In this document: piece after piece, positions 45,958 to 55,151 of the stretch | Layout: the number at the start of each line of letters is the position of its first letter | Position numbering within the stretch: position 1 is the stretch's first letter | NCBI RefSeq assembly: GCF_002551005.1 | Contig: NZ_NVOY01000032.1 | Coordinates: 1 to 64,000, forward strand | DNA from: Bacillus pseudomycoides | GTDB taxonomy: Bacteria; Bacillota; Bacilli; Bacillales; Bacillaceae_G | Direction: 5' to 3' | Length of the DNA stretch: 64,000 nt | The notes under the pieces: generated by a model | What the model was told of the DNA's origin: nothing | Database searches by the model: none | The model's input: only the letters and a program-made list of their open reading frames with translations | Made by a program: the position numbers and the translations under genes

Positions 45958-47064
45958 ATGCATATAAAAAAGGCAATCCTTTATGTAACTGAAATGCCGC
46001 TCGTTATTCCGTTTGCAGCAAGTTACGGGACGTATGAAAAGCGCGAAAGTATTGTAATTGAATTGATAGATGAAGAAGGGCGAAGTGGCTTTGGCGAAGT
46101 GGTTGCTTTTTCGGAGCCTTGGTATACAGAAGAAACGGTTCTGACAGCGCTCCATATGCTGCAAGACTTTTTGTTGCTAGTGTTATTTGAGCAGAAGCTT
46201 TCTCATCCTTCTGATGTTACGTCTCTTTTTCAGCATATAAAGCGCAACAACATGGCGAAAGCAGGAATTGAGGGGGCATTATGGGATTTGTATGCAAAGC
46301 GTGAGAATCAATCGCTTGCTGTGCTGCTTGGCGGTGTAAAACAGGAAATTGAAGTCGGTGTCGTGATTGGTCTTGATACAATTCCTAATATGTTAAAACG
46401 AATTGAAACGTACGCTGAAGAAGGGTATAAACGCTTTAAAGTGAAAATCAAACCAGACAATGACTATGCTTTGCTTTCCGAAATTCGCAGAGCGTTTCCG
46501 GCGATTCCATTGATGGCAGATGCCAATTCTGCCTATACATTAGCGGATGTGAAGCAGTTACAAAGGTTGGACGAATTTCATTTAATGATGATTGAACAGC
46601 CGTTAGCAGATAACGATTTTCTTGATCATGCTCGTTTGCAGCAGCAAATGGAAACGCCCATTTGCCTAGATGAAAGCATTCATTGTTTAGAAGATGCAAG
46701 GGTTGCCATACTACTTGGGAGTTGCCGTATCATTAACATTAAACCTGGACGAGTTGGTGGATTAACAGAATCCATTCGTATTCATGATTATTGTCAGCAG
46801 CATCGCATTCCTGTTTGGTGCGGAGGTATGGTAGAAATGGGGATTTCTAGGGCGCAAAATATTGCGCTCGCATCGCTTCCGAACTTTACAATTCCCGGTG
46901 ATATTTCCGCTTCTAGCAGGCATTGGAAGGAAGATATTATCTTGCCGGAAGTAACACTACAAAACGGAAAAATTATCGTTCCTAAGAAAGCTGGGTTTGG
47001 CTATGATATAAACCGGGCAAGACTAGAAGAGATAACGAAACAGTGCATTGTATGTGAGAGGTGA
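45958..47064 (+). CDS. menC: o-Succinylbenzoate synthase
   Basis: Enolase-superfamily dehydratase that forms o-succinylbenzoate from SHCHC. The 368 aa include the K-x-K pair in FKVKIKP (near 160-166), metal ligands in MADANSAYT, MIEQPLADND and CLDESIHC, and a C-terminal Lys in NIKPGRVGG. The start directly abuts the menE stop with GGAGGAG upstream. Last intact gene of the men set. Confidence 0.94.
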   Translation: MHIKKAILYVTEMPLVIPFAASYGTYEKRESIVIELIDEEGRSGFGEVVAFSEPWYTEETVLTALHMLQDFLLLVLFEQKLSHPSDVTSLFQHIKRNNMAKAGIEGALWDLYAKRENQSLAVLLGGVKQEIEVGVVIGLDTIPNMLKRIETYAEEGYKRFKVKIKPDNDYALLSEIRRAFPAIPLMADANSAYTLADVKQLQRLDEFHLMMIEQPLADNDFLDHARLQQQMETPICLDESIHCLEDARVAILLGSCRIINIKPGRVGGLTESIRIHDYCQQHRIPVWCGGMVEMGISRAQNIALASLPNFTIPGDISASSRHWKEDIILPEVTLQNGKIIVPKKAGFGYDINRARLEEITKQCIVCER

Positions 47065-47068
47065 ACAG

Positions 47069-47502
47069 ATGCTGCGTCATATACAAAATCGTTTATCCCA
47101 CATTAACGGGCAGTAAGACCCCCACCTCAAGATTCAGAGAGAAGCGAAGAAGTTAGGTGGGGGACAACTGCCCGTAAAAGCCCGATTGGTTCAACTAACC
47201 ATCAGTGTGGGGGAAAACGCCCCACTGATGGAAGTTTCACTTTATTAGAAACACCGTTTGTAAAAGTAGCGTATATTTTCGGATCTTATACAAGAAAAGA
47301 AGCGACGCTTTCTTCAGATTATGATATAGCGATTGAGACAACGCATATTTCAGTAGGTGCTTTTCAATGGCTTTGGTTTCAGTTAGCGGAAGAACTGAAC
47401 GGAGTGGGAAAAGTAGATGTGGTACATTTAAATACATTGCCTAGTGGCGAATTGAAGCGCCATATTTTACGAGAAGGTCGGTTATTTGCGCAGCGGATAT
47501 AA
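47069..47502 (+). pseudogene. MNT-type nucleotidyltransferase gene split by a bcr1 element
   Basis: ATG 47069 (GAGGTG upstream) encodes MLRHIQNRL, then a bcr1 element intervenes. After it, the same frame resumes as LLETPFVKVAYIFGSYTRKE and ends at TAA 47500-47502. Removing the element and one TTTAT copy restores a 94-codon frame. That frame has the minimal-nucleotidyltransferase signature GSYTRKEATLSSDYDIAIE (GS-x10-D-x-D). As it stands, translation stops at TAA inside the element after about 14 codons. Such proteins often pair with HEPN toxins, but no HEPN gene is visible here. Confidence 0.85.
47092..47245 (+). repeat. bcr1 element, longest copy, with target duplication
   Basis: A 144-bp core lies between TTTAT at 47092-47096 and TTTAT at 47241-47245. 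It starts CCCACATTAACGGGCAGTAA and ends GATGGAAGTTTCAC. Three paired regions are visible: ACGGGCAGT with ACTGCCCGT, CCCCCACCT with AGGTGGGGG, and CCATCAGTG with CACTGATGG. The insertion into a coding frame shows that TTTAT is a true target-site duplication. Confidence 0.92.
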
Positions 47503-47519
47503 AGAGTTTGAAAGAGAAA

Positions 47520-47557
47520 GAGGCTCTCCTTTATACAGAAAGGATGAGCCTTTTTCG
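47520..47557 (+). terminator. Terminator after the men/MNT transcript
   Basis: AGGCTCTCCTTT pairs with AAAGGATGAGCCT with one bulge, followed by TTTTTC. Confidence 0.8.
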
Positions 47558-47795
47558 TTACTAAATATCTTTATATATCCTGTTCATGAAATTTTGTACT
47601 CTGCGTATATAGTTATTTCGGTCTACTAATAAGTAACGCAATGGTATGGTAAACGATAATTAAAACCTCATTTGAAACAAGCCTGTTTTTAAAAAGACCA
47701 AGCTTCTTATTTCCATCCGAAACATAGGATAAATGGAATCCACTGAAAGGATCCGATAAAGAAGAAGGATTTTTTAATAAAGGAGGAAAAGAGGA

Positions 47796-47969
47796 ATGGG
47801 TGAAAGTTGTGAACACGATCATGGACACGGGTTTCGTCATCACGGCAATGGCTTTGCGCTTGTAATCGTATTGTTTATTTTATTAATCATCATTGGTGCT
47901 GCCTGCTTCTGTGGCGGTGGTTATGGTGGCGGTCCTGGCTACGGTTACGGTGGTGGCTTTTGTTGCTAA
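47796..47969 (+). CDS. YjcZ-family sporulation mini-protein
   Basis: A 57-aa protein: a His/Gly-rich N-terminus (CEHDHGHGFRHHGNG), then the family mark FALVIVLFILLIIIGAA as a single membrane helix, then a Cys/Gly-rich tail. It belongs to the tiny-TM Bacillus family of YjcZ/YrhJ type, usually made during sporulation; the precise role is unknown. AGGAGG lies 8 nt before the ATG. Between the terminator at 47557 and this gene I see no other frame. Confidence 0.88.
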   Translation: MGESCEHDHGHGFRHHGNGFALVIVLFILLIIIGAACFCGGGYGGGPGYGYGGGFCC

Positions 47970-47987
47970 TAAGTTAAAAACTATTGG

Positions 47988-48020
47988 AAATAGCCTTGTG
48001 CTCTGCACAAGGCTATTTTA
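47988..48020. terminator. Bidirectional terminator
   Basis: TAGCCTTGTGC and GCACAAGGCTA pair around TCT with A/T runs on both sides; it serves the yjcZ-type gene and the convergent ABC permease gene. Confidence 0.88.
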
Positions 48021-48021
48021 T

Positions 48022-49995
48022 TCACAATTTAATATGTCGTGACAATTTTTGAATATAAAATGAGCGTATCAGGAAAAAGAAAATAATTTCAATTATGCCA
48101 AAGAGACTTAATATTCGCAGTTCTTCTTTTAATAACGAGAAAGAGAACATACTTTGTAAAAATTTAAGTGCGAATATTGTATGAATACAAGCAATCACAT
48201 AAGGGACGAAAAATAGGATTGCTAATTGAATTGTGGCCGAACGTATCATTTCGGCTTTTGTTAAGCCGATTTTTGTAATGGTCTTATATTTCTCTGTTTC
48301 ACTAGTAAGGTCAGTATACATACGGAAATACAAAACACTTCCCGCTCCCATTAAGAAAATAATGCAAAGAAATGTACCGATAAAGAAGTTTGCAATGTTC
48401 TCACGCTTGTTGGCATATAATTCATCACTTGACGTGAAAATTTGGAAAGGTGCCTTCTGATCTTGCTCTTTCTGTTTATCTGTATGTGATTTTGCATCTT
48501 CCGTCGTCATACGCAAAATACGCTTTGTGAGCGGCAATGTATTTTCCCAATCATCGACTTGAAAATTATAAAACGTCATTGGTTCGAGATGCGGAATTTC
48601 GTTGTCGACAGCACCATCTTGCAGTACGATCAAGTAGGCATTAGCGTTCACTGGTATAATCGGTTTGTCAGCTATTTCTTTTATATGAAATTCCTTTTTA
48701 TTAGATTGTAACGTAATCGTTGTTTGTGTAAGAAAAGGATTTGTTAATAGTTCTAATGGTACTGGTGAATATCTTGGAACTATATATGTTTCCTTCTTTG
48801 CTAATTGGATTTGAGGACGATTTAGAAATTTAGCAAGAATATTATAGTCGCTTTGCTTCATAATCCAAATGTCTTCATTAGCAGCTATATCTTTATAAAT
48901 AATTGCTTTATGCTTTTGGTAAGTAAATTTGTCTGTACTGAATTCGTTTTCCAATGATTCCATATGCTTTGTTTCTAATGGATTTCCTTCATAAGATACG
49001 TAAGCAAATGGAAAAGGAAATACCTCTTCTATAGTAACCTTTGTGTATTTATTAACGGCATATAACGGTGTAATAATTGTAAAAGCAATTGCAGATAGTA
49101 TTGTTACTACAAAAAGCATATTAATATTGATGCGGACCCTCGATGGTAGGTCAGATATCCAGAGCATATTCGTTTTTTTCATATAAAAGCGTCGGCGCTT
49201 TTTTAATATTTGAATGAAAAGAAAGCTCGCCTGTGAAAATAGAAAATATGTCCCAACTGTAACAAGAGGGATAATTGATAAAATAATAAGCAAACCGGTT
49301 CCGTTTGTTAAGTTTTTTTCTGTTATATAACTTTCTGGATAGGTCGCAAAAATATAACCAGAAAGTAAACATAGTAAACTAAAAATTGAAATGACAACAG
49401 AAGGCGACGTCTCTTTCTTTTTGCGCATTTCACCTTTTATAAGATAGGTGGCTTTCTGTGTACGGATTAAAGCAGGTGTACAGAGCGATACACCGATAAA
49501 AAGTATAAGAAATGTTTTTATCGTTACCCAAATTGCTTTTGAAGGCCAATATAAATAAAGGCCGTTAACACCGGAAATTTTTGATGTAATTAATAAGAAA
49601 AAGTTAGAAAATACAAGACCAGCTTGAAGGCCGATACAAATAGCAAGAATCCCAATAATCATATTTTCTAAAAAAATAAGCCATTTCATTTGCCTGTTTG
49701 AAATCCCTAAAATAGTTAAAATCCCAAACTGTTTTTGACGTACTCTTAAAAATGTTCCAATCGAGTACAATAAAAAGAAAAGAGAAAACAGGATAATTAC
49801 CACTTGCGTAAACCCAATTAAAGTGAGAAAAGGTCCTGTTTCGTTAAAACTTTTTACATTTTGCAAACGTGGATGATACCGATACACAGCAAATGAAAAG
49901 AACACCGTAATAGAAAATGAACTGCTTAAAAAATAAGCAAAGTAAGCTCTTGAGTTGCGAACGACATTCTTTAAAGCAAATTGCCAAAACTTCAT
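48022..49995 (-). CDS. BceB-like ABC transporter permease (second copy)
   Basis: A 657-aa FtsX-type permease with about ten membrane helices and a large extracellular loop (about 320-530) between helices seven and eight. This is the architecture of BceB peptide-antibiotic resistance permeases, which sense and detoxify cell-wall-active peptides. It overlaps the ATPase gene by 4 bp, so these two are the core pair. It is collinear with, and clearly paralogous to, the permease at 50857-52827 (start M-x-F-W-Q-F-A-x-K-N-V, end R-S-x-Y-x-Q-K-L-S-x-H-I-K-L). Confidence 0.9.
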   Translation of the reverse strand: MKFWQFALKNVVRNSRAYFAYFLSSSFSITVFFSFAVYRYHPRLQNVKSFNETGPFLTLIGFTQVVIILFSLFFLLYSIGTFLRVRQKQFGILTILGISNRQMKWLIFLENMIIGILAICIGLQAGLVFSNFFLLITSKISGVNGLYLYWPSKAIWVTIKTFLILFIGVSLCTPALIRTQKATYLIKGEMRKKKETSPSVVISIFSLLCLLSGYIFATYPESYITEKNLTNGTGLLIILSIIPLVTVGTYFLFSQASFLFIQILKKRRRFYMKKTNMLWISDLPSRVRININMLFVVTILSAIAFTIITPLYAVNKYTKVTIEEVFPFPFAYVSYEGNPLETKHMESLENEFSTDKFTYQKHKAIIYKDIAANEDIWIMKQSDYNILAKFLNRPQIQLAKKETYIVPRYSPVPLELLTNPFLTQTTITLQSNKKEFHIKEIADKPIIPVNANAYLIVLQDGAVDNEIPHLEPMTFYNFQVDDWENTLPLTKRILRMTTEDAKSHTDKQKEQDQKAPFQIFTSSDELYANKRENIANFFIGTFLCIIFLMGAGSVLYFRMYTDLTSETEKYKTITKIGLTKAEMIRSATIQLAILFFVPYVIACIHTIFALKFLQSMFSFSLLKEELRILSLFGIIEIIFFFLIRSFYIQKLSRHIKL

Positions 49996-50744
49996 CCACG
50001 TCTTCCTCCTAGCAATGCTAATACATCTAATATTTCTTGATAAAACTTTTCACGGTGCAGACCGCGGTGCAGTTCATTATAAAGCTCACCGTCTTTAATA
50101 AAAATGACGCGGTTGCAATAACTAGCAGCAAATGGATCATGTGTCACCGTTAAAATTGTTGATTGTTCTTCTTTGTTTAACTTCGTAAATAACTCCATTA
50201 CATCAATTGCAGCTTTCGAATCTAAGTTACCTGTTGGCTCATCGGCAAGTAGTAACGAAGGTTTATGGATAACCGCACGGGCTACTGCTGTGCGCTGTGC
50301 TTGGCCGCCGGAAACTTCAAAAATTCGCTTATTTAAAATATGATCAATACCGAGTTTTCTTGAAATGATCTCTAGTTTTTCGTCCATTTCAGAAAGCGAG
50401 ACATTATCTAAAGTTAAGGGCAAAACGATGTTTTCACCAATTGTTAATGTATCTAATAAATTAAAGCTTTGAAATACAAATCCTAATTCTTGTCGACGAA
50501 AGATAGCTAACTTTTCGCTGCGAAATGTATGAGGCTGTTTTCCATTAATAAAGACTTCCCCTGCAGTAGGAGAATCAATGGTCGAAATCACATTTAATAA
50601 AGTTGATTTCCCGCTTCCTGACGGACCCATAATTGCAACAAATTCCCCTTTATCTACATGTAAATTAATATTTTTTAAAGCAGTATGAGGGACTTTTCCC
50701 TCATATACTTTCGATACATTTTGAATATGCAGTACTTCTTCCAT
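49992..50744 (-). CDS. BceA-like ABC transporter ATP-binding protein
   Basis: A 250-aa ATPase. Walker A is GPSGSGKST (about 39-47), the signature motif is VSGGQAQR, Walker B LLADEP, D-loop GNLDSKA, H-loop TVTHD. AAAGGTGA start. It is the only ATPase for the two permeases around it. Located upstream (50745-50856) is a 112-bp gap from the first permease gene. Confidence 0.93.
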   Translation of the reverse strand: MEEVLHIQNVSKVYEGKVPHTALKNINLHVDKGEFVAIMGPSGSGKSTLLNVISTIDSPTAGEVFINGKQPHTFRSEKLAIFRRQELGFVFQSFNLLDTLTIGENIVLPLTLDNVSLSEMDEKLEIISRKLGIDHILNKRIFEVSGGQAQRTAVARAVIHKPSLLLADEPTGNLDSKAAIDVMELFTKLNKEEQSTILTVTHDPFAASYCNRVIFIKDGELYNELHRGLHREKFYQEILDVLALLGGRRG

Positions 50745-50856
50745 ATACCAGTCACCTTTCTAATGCTATAAATCCATTTTCATTTTTTAACATATAAGTC
50801 ACTGCTATGCATTGACAGAGGCTCTTGTTTTTATATTTGTATATATGTATTTTCTT

Positions 50857-52827
50857 TTATAGTTTAATATGCTGAGACAACTTTTGCATATATAATGAAC
50901 GAATTAAAAGGAAAAAGAGAATTTCAACCGTTCCAAAAATGATAAGGACAACACTAACTTCAGTAAATAAGGATAGTTTGATTACGCCTTTCCACATTTT
51001 TGCAGCAAACATCGTATGGATGGAAGCCATTACATATGGAACGAAAAATAAGATGGCAAGCTGAATGGTAGCCGACCGCTTCATTTCTGATTCTGTTAAG
51101 CCGATTTTTGTAATTGCAATATATTTGTCTTGTTCATTCGTTAGATCCGTATACATACGGAAGTAAAGCACGCTTCCAGCCCCGATAAAGAAGATAATAC
51201 CGAGGAACGTCCCAATAAAGAAAAAGGAAGCGTTTTGCAATTTCGTTTCATAGAGTTGATAACTTCCTTCAAAAGCTTCATATAAACGTTCTTCAGAATG
51301 AATTTGTTTGCGATCCGCCTCAAGTTTTTGGATGAATGCGGCTGCGATTGTATGTGTATTTTCCCAATTTTGTACTTGGAAATTGTATAACGTCATATGT
51401 TTCATAGTGTGTGATAGCGATTGTACCGTATTGTCGGATAAGACGAGTACATTTGAAACAATTCCAGAGGGTATCACATTTTTATCCCCAATACCTTGCA
51501 CGTGTAATTTTAAGGAATTTGGCGAAAGGATAACCGACTGCTTTTGGTGCGGTGATTCCCATTTACCAAACATAATTTGATAAGCGTACCCTGGTAGTAT
51601 ATACGTTTCATCATCTTTTAAGAAAACCTTGTTACGATGTAGTTTAGTAGCTAACTGATTATAATCACTTTGTTTTAATATATACACTTCATCTCGATAG
51701 AGAAAATCTGGACTTTCTTGTAATGATACACCGTATAAGTCTACTTTTATTTTGTTGTATTTAAATTTCTCATCTCTTAGCTGCTTTTCTAACCAGTCGA
51801 TATGTTGCGAAGCGATTGGATTCGTATCATAAGAAAGATATGCAAATGGGAATGGGTAATTTTTCACAATTTGCTCCTTTGTAAATTTCCCAAATCCATA
51901 TATAAAGGAAATCATAGTAAAGGCGAGAGTGGACAACATTGTTACGACAAAGAGCATATTAATATTTGTACGAATACGATTTGCTAAGTCAGAAATCCAC
52001 AGCATATTAATTCGTTTCATATAAAACTTCCGTCTTCTTTTCAATAAATGAATGAGCAGAAAGCTAGTTTGTGAAAAGAAAAAGTATGTCCCAACGGCCA
52101 CAAGTGTTGGAATGACAAAAATACTAGAGACAATATATAGGATACCAATAATATCACCTAGCGATATAAAGTACTTTGGACATACTGCTAATGAATACCC
52201 AGAAAGCAAGCATGAAATGCCAAACAAGGAAATGATTATAGATGGTTTCTTTTCTTTTTGATGTATTTTCCCTTCTTTTAAAAGACGTACAGCTTTTCTC
52301 GTTCGAATTAAAACAGGGGTGAAAGCTGATACAAAGATAAAGAGTCCAAGAAAGGTTGCCGTTGTTACTAAAATTGCACCTTTTGGAAAATATAAGTACA
52401 ATCCGGGCATGTGCGTAATTTTTGCTGTAACTAATAAGAAAAGCTGTGAAAATACAATCCCAACTTGAGTTCCGACAAAAATGGAAAGAAGCCCAATTAG
52501 CATATTCTCAATAAAAATAAGTCGTTTTAATTGTTTGTTTGAAATACCTAGAACAGTTAGCACGCCAAATTGTTTTTTTCGAACCTTTAAAAATGTACCG
52601 GTAGAATATAGTAAAAAGAAAAATGAAAAGAATACAATAACAGCCTCAGATATCCTCATTAAGGTGTCGATACCAGAAGGTGTGTCAGCATTTTGCAAAC
52701 GAGGATGAAATAAATACACGGCAAATGAAAAGAAAATTGCAATGGAAAAGGAACTGCTTAAAAAGTAGGCAAAATAAGCACGTGAGTTACGCGTTACGTT
52801 CTTAAATGCAAATTGCCAAAATGTCAT
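50857..52827 (-). CDS. BceB-like ABC transporter permease (first copy)
   Basis: A 656-aa FtsX-type permease with the same topology as the product of 48022-49995, and visibly similar along the full length, though diverged in the extracellular loop. It lies between the sensor kinase gene and the ATPase gene, a position where B. subtilis bce loci have no permease. It may give the transporter a second specificity or act as a sensor only. GAGAGGA start. Confidence 0.88.
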   Translation of the reverse strand: MTFWQFAFKNVTRNSRAYFAYFLSSSFSIAIFFSFAVYLFHPRLQNADTPSGIDTLMRISEAVIVFFSFFFLLYSTGTFLKVRKKQFGVLTVLGISNKQLKRLIFIENMLIGLLSIFVGTQVGIVFSQLFLLVTAKITHMPGLYLYFPKGAILVTTATFLGLFIFVSAFTPVLIRTRKAVRLLKEGKIHQKEKKPSIIISLFGISCLLSGYSLAVCPKYFISLGDIIGILYIVSSIFVIPTLVAVGTYFFFSQTSFLLIHLLKRRRKFYMKRINMLWISDLANRIRTNINMLFVVTMLSTLAFTMISFIYGFGKFTKEQIVKNYPFPFAYLSYDTNPIASQHIDWLEKQLRDEKFKYNKIKVDLYGVSLQESPDFLYRDEVYILKQSDYNQLATKLHRNKVFLKDDETYILPGYAYQIMFGKWESPHQKQSVILSPNSLKLHVQGIGDKNVIPSGIVSNVLVLSDNTVQSLSHTMKHMTLYNFQVQNWENTHTIAAAFIQKLEADRKQIHSEERLYEAFEGSYQLYETKLQNASFFFIGTFLGIIFFIGAGSVLYFRMYTDLTNEQDKYIAITKIGLTESEMKRSATIQLAILFFVPYVMASIHTMFAAKMWKGVIKLSLFTEVSVVLIIFGTVEILFFLLIRSLYMQKLSQHIKL

Positions 52828-52869
52828 GTTTTTATCCTCTCAGTCTTAAAATCATTCTTATATGTTGCA

Positions 52870-52903
52870 AAAGTGTATGAGGAAAGGATTCCTCATACAC
52901 TTT
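52870..52903 (-). terminator. Strong hairpin between the kinase and the first permease
   Basis: AAAGTGTATGAGGAA and TTCCTCATACACTTT form a perfect 15-bp stem with a 4-nt loop; on the minus strand it is followed by TTTTGC. It may end the two-component transcript or attenuate reading into the transporter genes. Confidence 0.8.
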
Positions 52904-52908
52904 GTAAG

Positions 52909-53913
52909 TTAATCTTCATCTGTTTTATTTAGGGCGGCATTATGGAAAATGATTTTGATACTTGTCCCTTTGCCAACTTCAGAGTCTAGTTTGACAGAAT
53001 GACCTAAATAAGAGCAAATTTTACTCACAATATATAGGCCCATGCCAGTAGACTCTCCAAATGTTCGTCCATTTTTTCCTGTGTAAAATGGTTCGAACAC
53101 ACGACGAATATCTTCTTGCGGAATACCGACACCTTCATCGCGCACTTCTAAAATAATATCTTTCCCGTTTTGAATAGAGGATAAGAATACTTTTTTTCCT
53201 CTCTCACCTGAATACCGAACCGCATTTGTCATTAACTGATAAATAATGAACTTCAGCCATTTTGCATCAGAAGTAACCATTACATCAGAGTGTACTTCTA
53301 AAACAGGAAAGACACCGTTTCGAATAAACAGCTCTTTTAAGCTATTTATATTTTTCGTGACTGCGTCTTTTAACGAAATAGTTTCTACATGAAAGTCTTC
53401 ATGGAAATTATTTAACCGTGCCATATATAATGCCATATCTAGTCCTTGGTTTAATTTTTCAAGCTCTTGTTTAAATTTTGGAATCAGATGCTCATCTTCC
53501 ATTTCAAGCACCATTAACTGCATAATAGAAACGGGCGTTTTCATTTGATGTACCCATTGGTTAATAAACATTTGATGTTCTTGCTGTTTTACTTCATATG
53601 CTTGCAAGTCTTTTTGAAACAGACGATATTGTGTACGAACAAGCTCATTTACGCCATGTGGCATAGGGGCGGTTGCTCGCTCAATAAACGCATCCTCTAT
53701 TTTGTCAGGCAGTTCACTTAGTCGTTTATATAATCTGCGATTTCGAACGTAGCGATAAGCGAGAAAACAAATGAATAAATACATACTTAGCACAATAAAA
53801 TAAAATTTATTGTTTTTAAATCCATCAACGGTATCATATAAAACGAAGATGATACAAAAGTTTAAAATATAAAGAAAAAAAAAGCTAATATGATCACGTA
53901 AAAATAACTTCAT
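52909..53913 (-). CDS. BceS-like intramembrane-sensing histidine kinase
   Basis: A 334-aa kinase with two membrane helices (about 10-27 and 36-54) joined by only a short loop, so there is no extracellular sensor domain. That is the mark of the BceS group, which senses through its partner ABC transporter. The phosphorylated His is H122 in QWVHQMKTP; N-box MTNAVRYSG; G1 DEGVGIP; G2 GESTGMGLYI. It lies 3 bp after the regulator gene. Confidence 0.92.
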   Translation of the reverse strand: MKLFLRDHISFFFLYILNFCIIFVLYDTVDGFKNNKFYFIVLSMYLFICFLAYRYVRNRRLYKRLSELPDKIEDAFIERATAPMPHGVNELVRTQYRLFQKDLQAYEVKQQEHQMFINQWVHQMKTPVSIMQLMVLEMEDEHLIPKFKQELEKLNQGLDMALYMARLNNFHEDFHVETISLKDAVTKNINSLKELFIRNGVFPVLEVHSDVMVTSDAKWLKFIIYQLMTNAVRYSGERGKKVFLSSIQNGKDIILEVRDEGVGIPQEDIRRVFEPFYTGKNGRTFGESTGMGLYIVSKICSYLGHSVKLDSEVGKGTSIKIIFHNAALNKTDED

Positions 53914-53916
53914 TCT

Positions 53917-54612
53917 CTATTCACTCCAAGTTGCATTTAACCGATAGCCTAAGCCGCGTACAGTCTCGATCGCATTTTCAATTCCAAGCTCAGTGAACTT
54001 TTTACGAAGGCGCGTAATATTTACGTTTAATGTATTTTCTTCAACAAAACTTTCATCATCCCAAAGTGCAGATAGCAAATCTTCTCTGTTTGCTGTGCGA
54101 GGATGTTTAGAAAGAAGCATCTCTGCTAAAATGGCCTCTTTTTTTGTGAGCAATACGTGCTCATTTTTATAGTGAAGCTCTGGGCGTTCAGGATATAGCT
54201 TTAATCCTTCCACTTCAACGATGCGTTCGGTCATACTCGGTGCATAGTCACCGTAGATGCGGCGTAATTGCCCTTTAATTTTCGCCATTACAACATCATA
54301 ATGAAATGGTTTAGTAATATAATCATCAGCACCGCTTTCAATCGCCATAATTTGCTCCATTTCACCAGCGCGAGCAGAAATGAAAACAATTGGACAAGTG
54401 GATTCATGACGAATTTGACGGCACCAGTAGAAACCATCAAACTTCGGTAAATTTACATCTAATAAAACAAGATGTGGTTTTGTATGATGAAAAGAAGCCG
54501 TAATATCATCAAAGTTATCTGCAACAACTGCCTCGTAACCGTATTTTTGAATATGAGATTGCAGTAAAGATGAAATACTTGGATCGTCTTCTACAATTAA
54601 AATCTTGTACAT
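53917..54612 (-). CDS. BceR-like OmpR-family response regulator
   Basis: A 231-aa regulator: receiver domain with phospho-acceptor D52 (LLDVNLP) and the ITKPF Lys, then an OmpR/PhoB winged helix (NVNITRLRKKF, VRGLGYRL). AGGAGG start. Pairs with the kinase just downstream. Probable targets are the operators at 56043-56070 and 62254-62283, by inference. Confidence 0.93.
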   Translation of the reverse strand: MYKILIVEDDPSISSLLQSHIQKYGYEAVVADNFDDITASFHHTKPHLVLLDVNLPKFDGFYWCRQIRHESTCPIVFISARAGEMEQIMAIESGADDYITKPFHYDVVMAKIKGQLRRIYGDYAPSMTERIVEVEGLKLYPERPELHYKNEHVLLTKKEAILAEMLLSKHPRTANREDLLSALWDDESFVEENTLNVNITRLRKKFTELGIENAIETVRGLGYRLNATWSE

Positions 54613-54714
54613 GCGTACATGCCTCCTCTAACTTTGTGTATATATAGTGTAACATGTGTTTTCTTTGTTTTCATTATGTCAATCCTTATTATATATACAA
54701 GTTAAAAAAACTTC

Positions 54715-54742
54715 ATAAAAAACCTCCTTTCTTTTAGGAGGG
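54715..54742 (-). terminator. Terminator-like hairpin upstream of the regulator gene
   Basis: CCTCCT and AGGAGG pair around a short loop, with a T run on the minus strand. No minus-strand gene ends here, so its purpose is unclear. Confidence 0.5.
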
Positions 54743-54875
54743 ATGGGATATTTCAGTGATTTAGATGTCGAAAAATTTAAAAGGATAAAGATTGGATGAA
54801 ATTTACAAAATATAAAAATCAATTTAATATTTAGATAAATAACTAAATGTCTAATTAATGAAAGGAAGAAAGACA

Positions 54876-55151
54876 TTGAATCAAGCATTTAAAGCGTTAG
54901 CAGATCCAACAAGGCGCAAAATTTTAGACCTATTAAAAGAAGGCGACTTAACAGCAGGAGAAATTGCCGATCACTTCAATATGACAAAGCCGAGTATCTC
55001 TCATCACTTAAACGCGCTCAAAAACGCAGAGCTCATTCAAGATGAGAAAAAAGGGCAGTTTGTTGTGTATTCATTGAATACAACTGTGTTTCAAGATTTG
55101 TTAACGTGGGTGTTTACGTTTACGAATAGAGGGGGAGGGGAAGGAGTATAA
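54876..55151 (+). CDS. sdpR: SdpR-like ArsR-family repressor
   Basis: A 91-aa winged-helix protein from TTG 54876, the start that gives the family N-terminus MNxxFKALADPTRRKIL; AAAGGAAG lies 7 nt upstream. The recognition region is MTKPSISHHLNAL. In B. subtilis SdpR represses sdpRI and is sequestered by the membrane protein SdpI when the toxin SdpC is present. Its stop overlaps the next start (TAATG). Confidence 0.85.
   Translation: MNQAFKALADPTRRKILDLLKEGDLTAGEIADHFNMTKPSISHHLNALKNAELIQDEKKGQFVVYSLNTTVFQDLLTWVFTFTNRGGGEGV

Noticed and set aside
47600-47795. A minus-strand frame before the yjcZ-type gene
   Set aside because: Low-complexity translation without a ribosome binding site; the plus-strand mini-gene explains the region.
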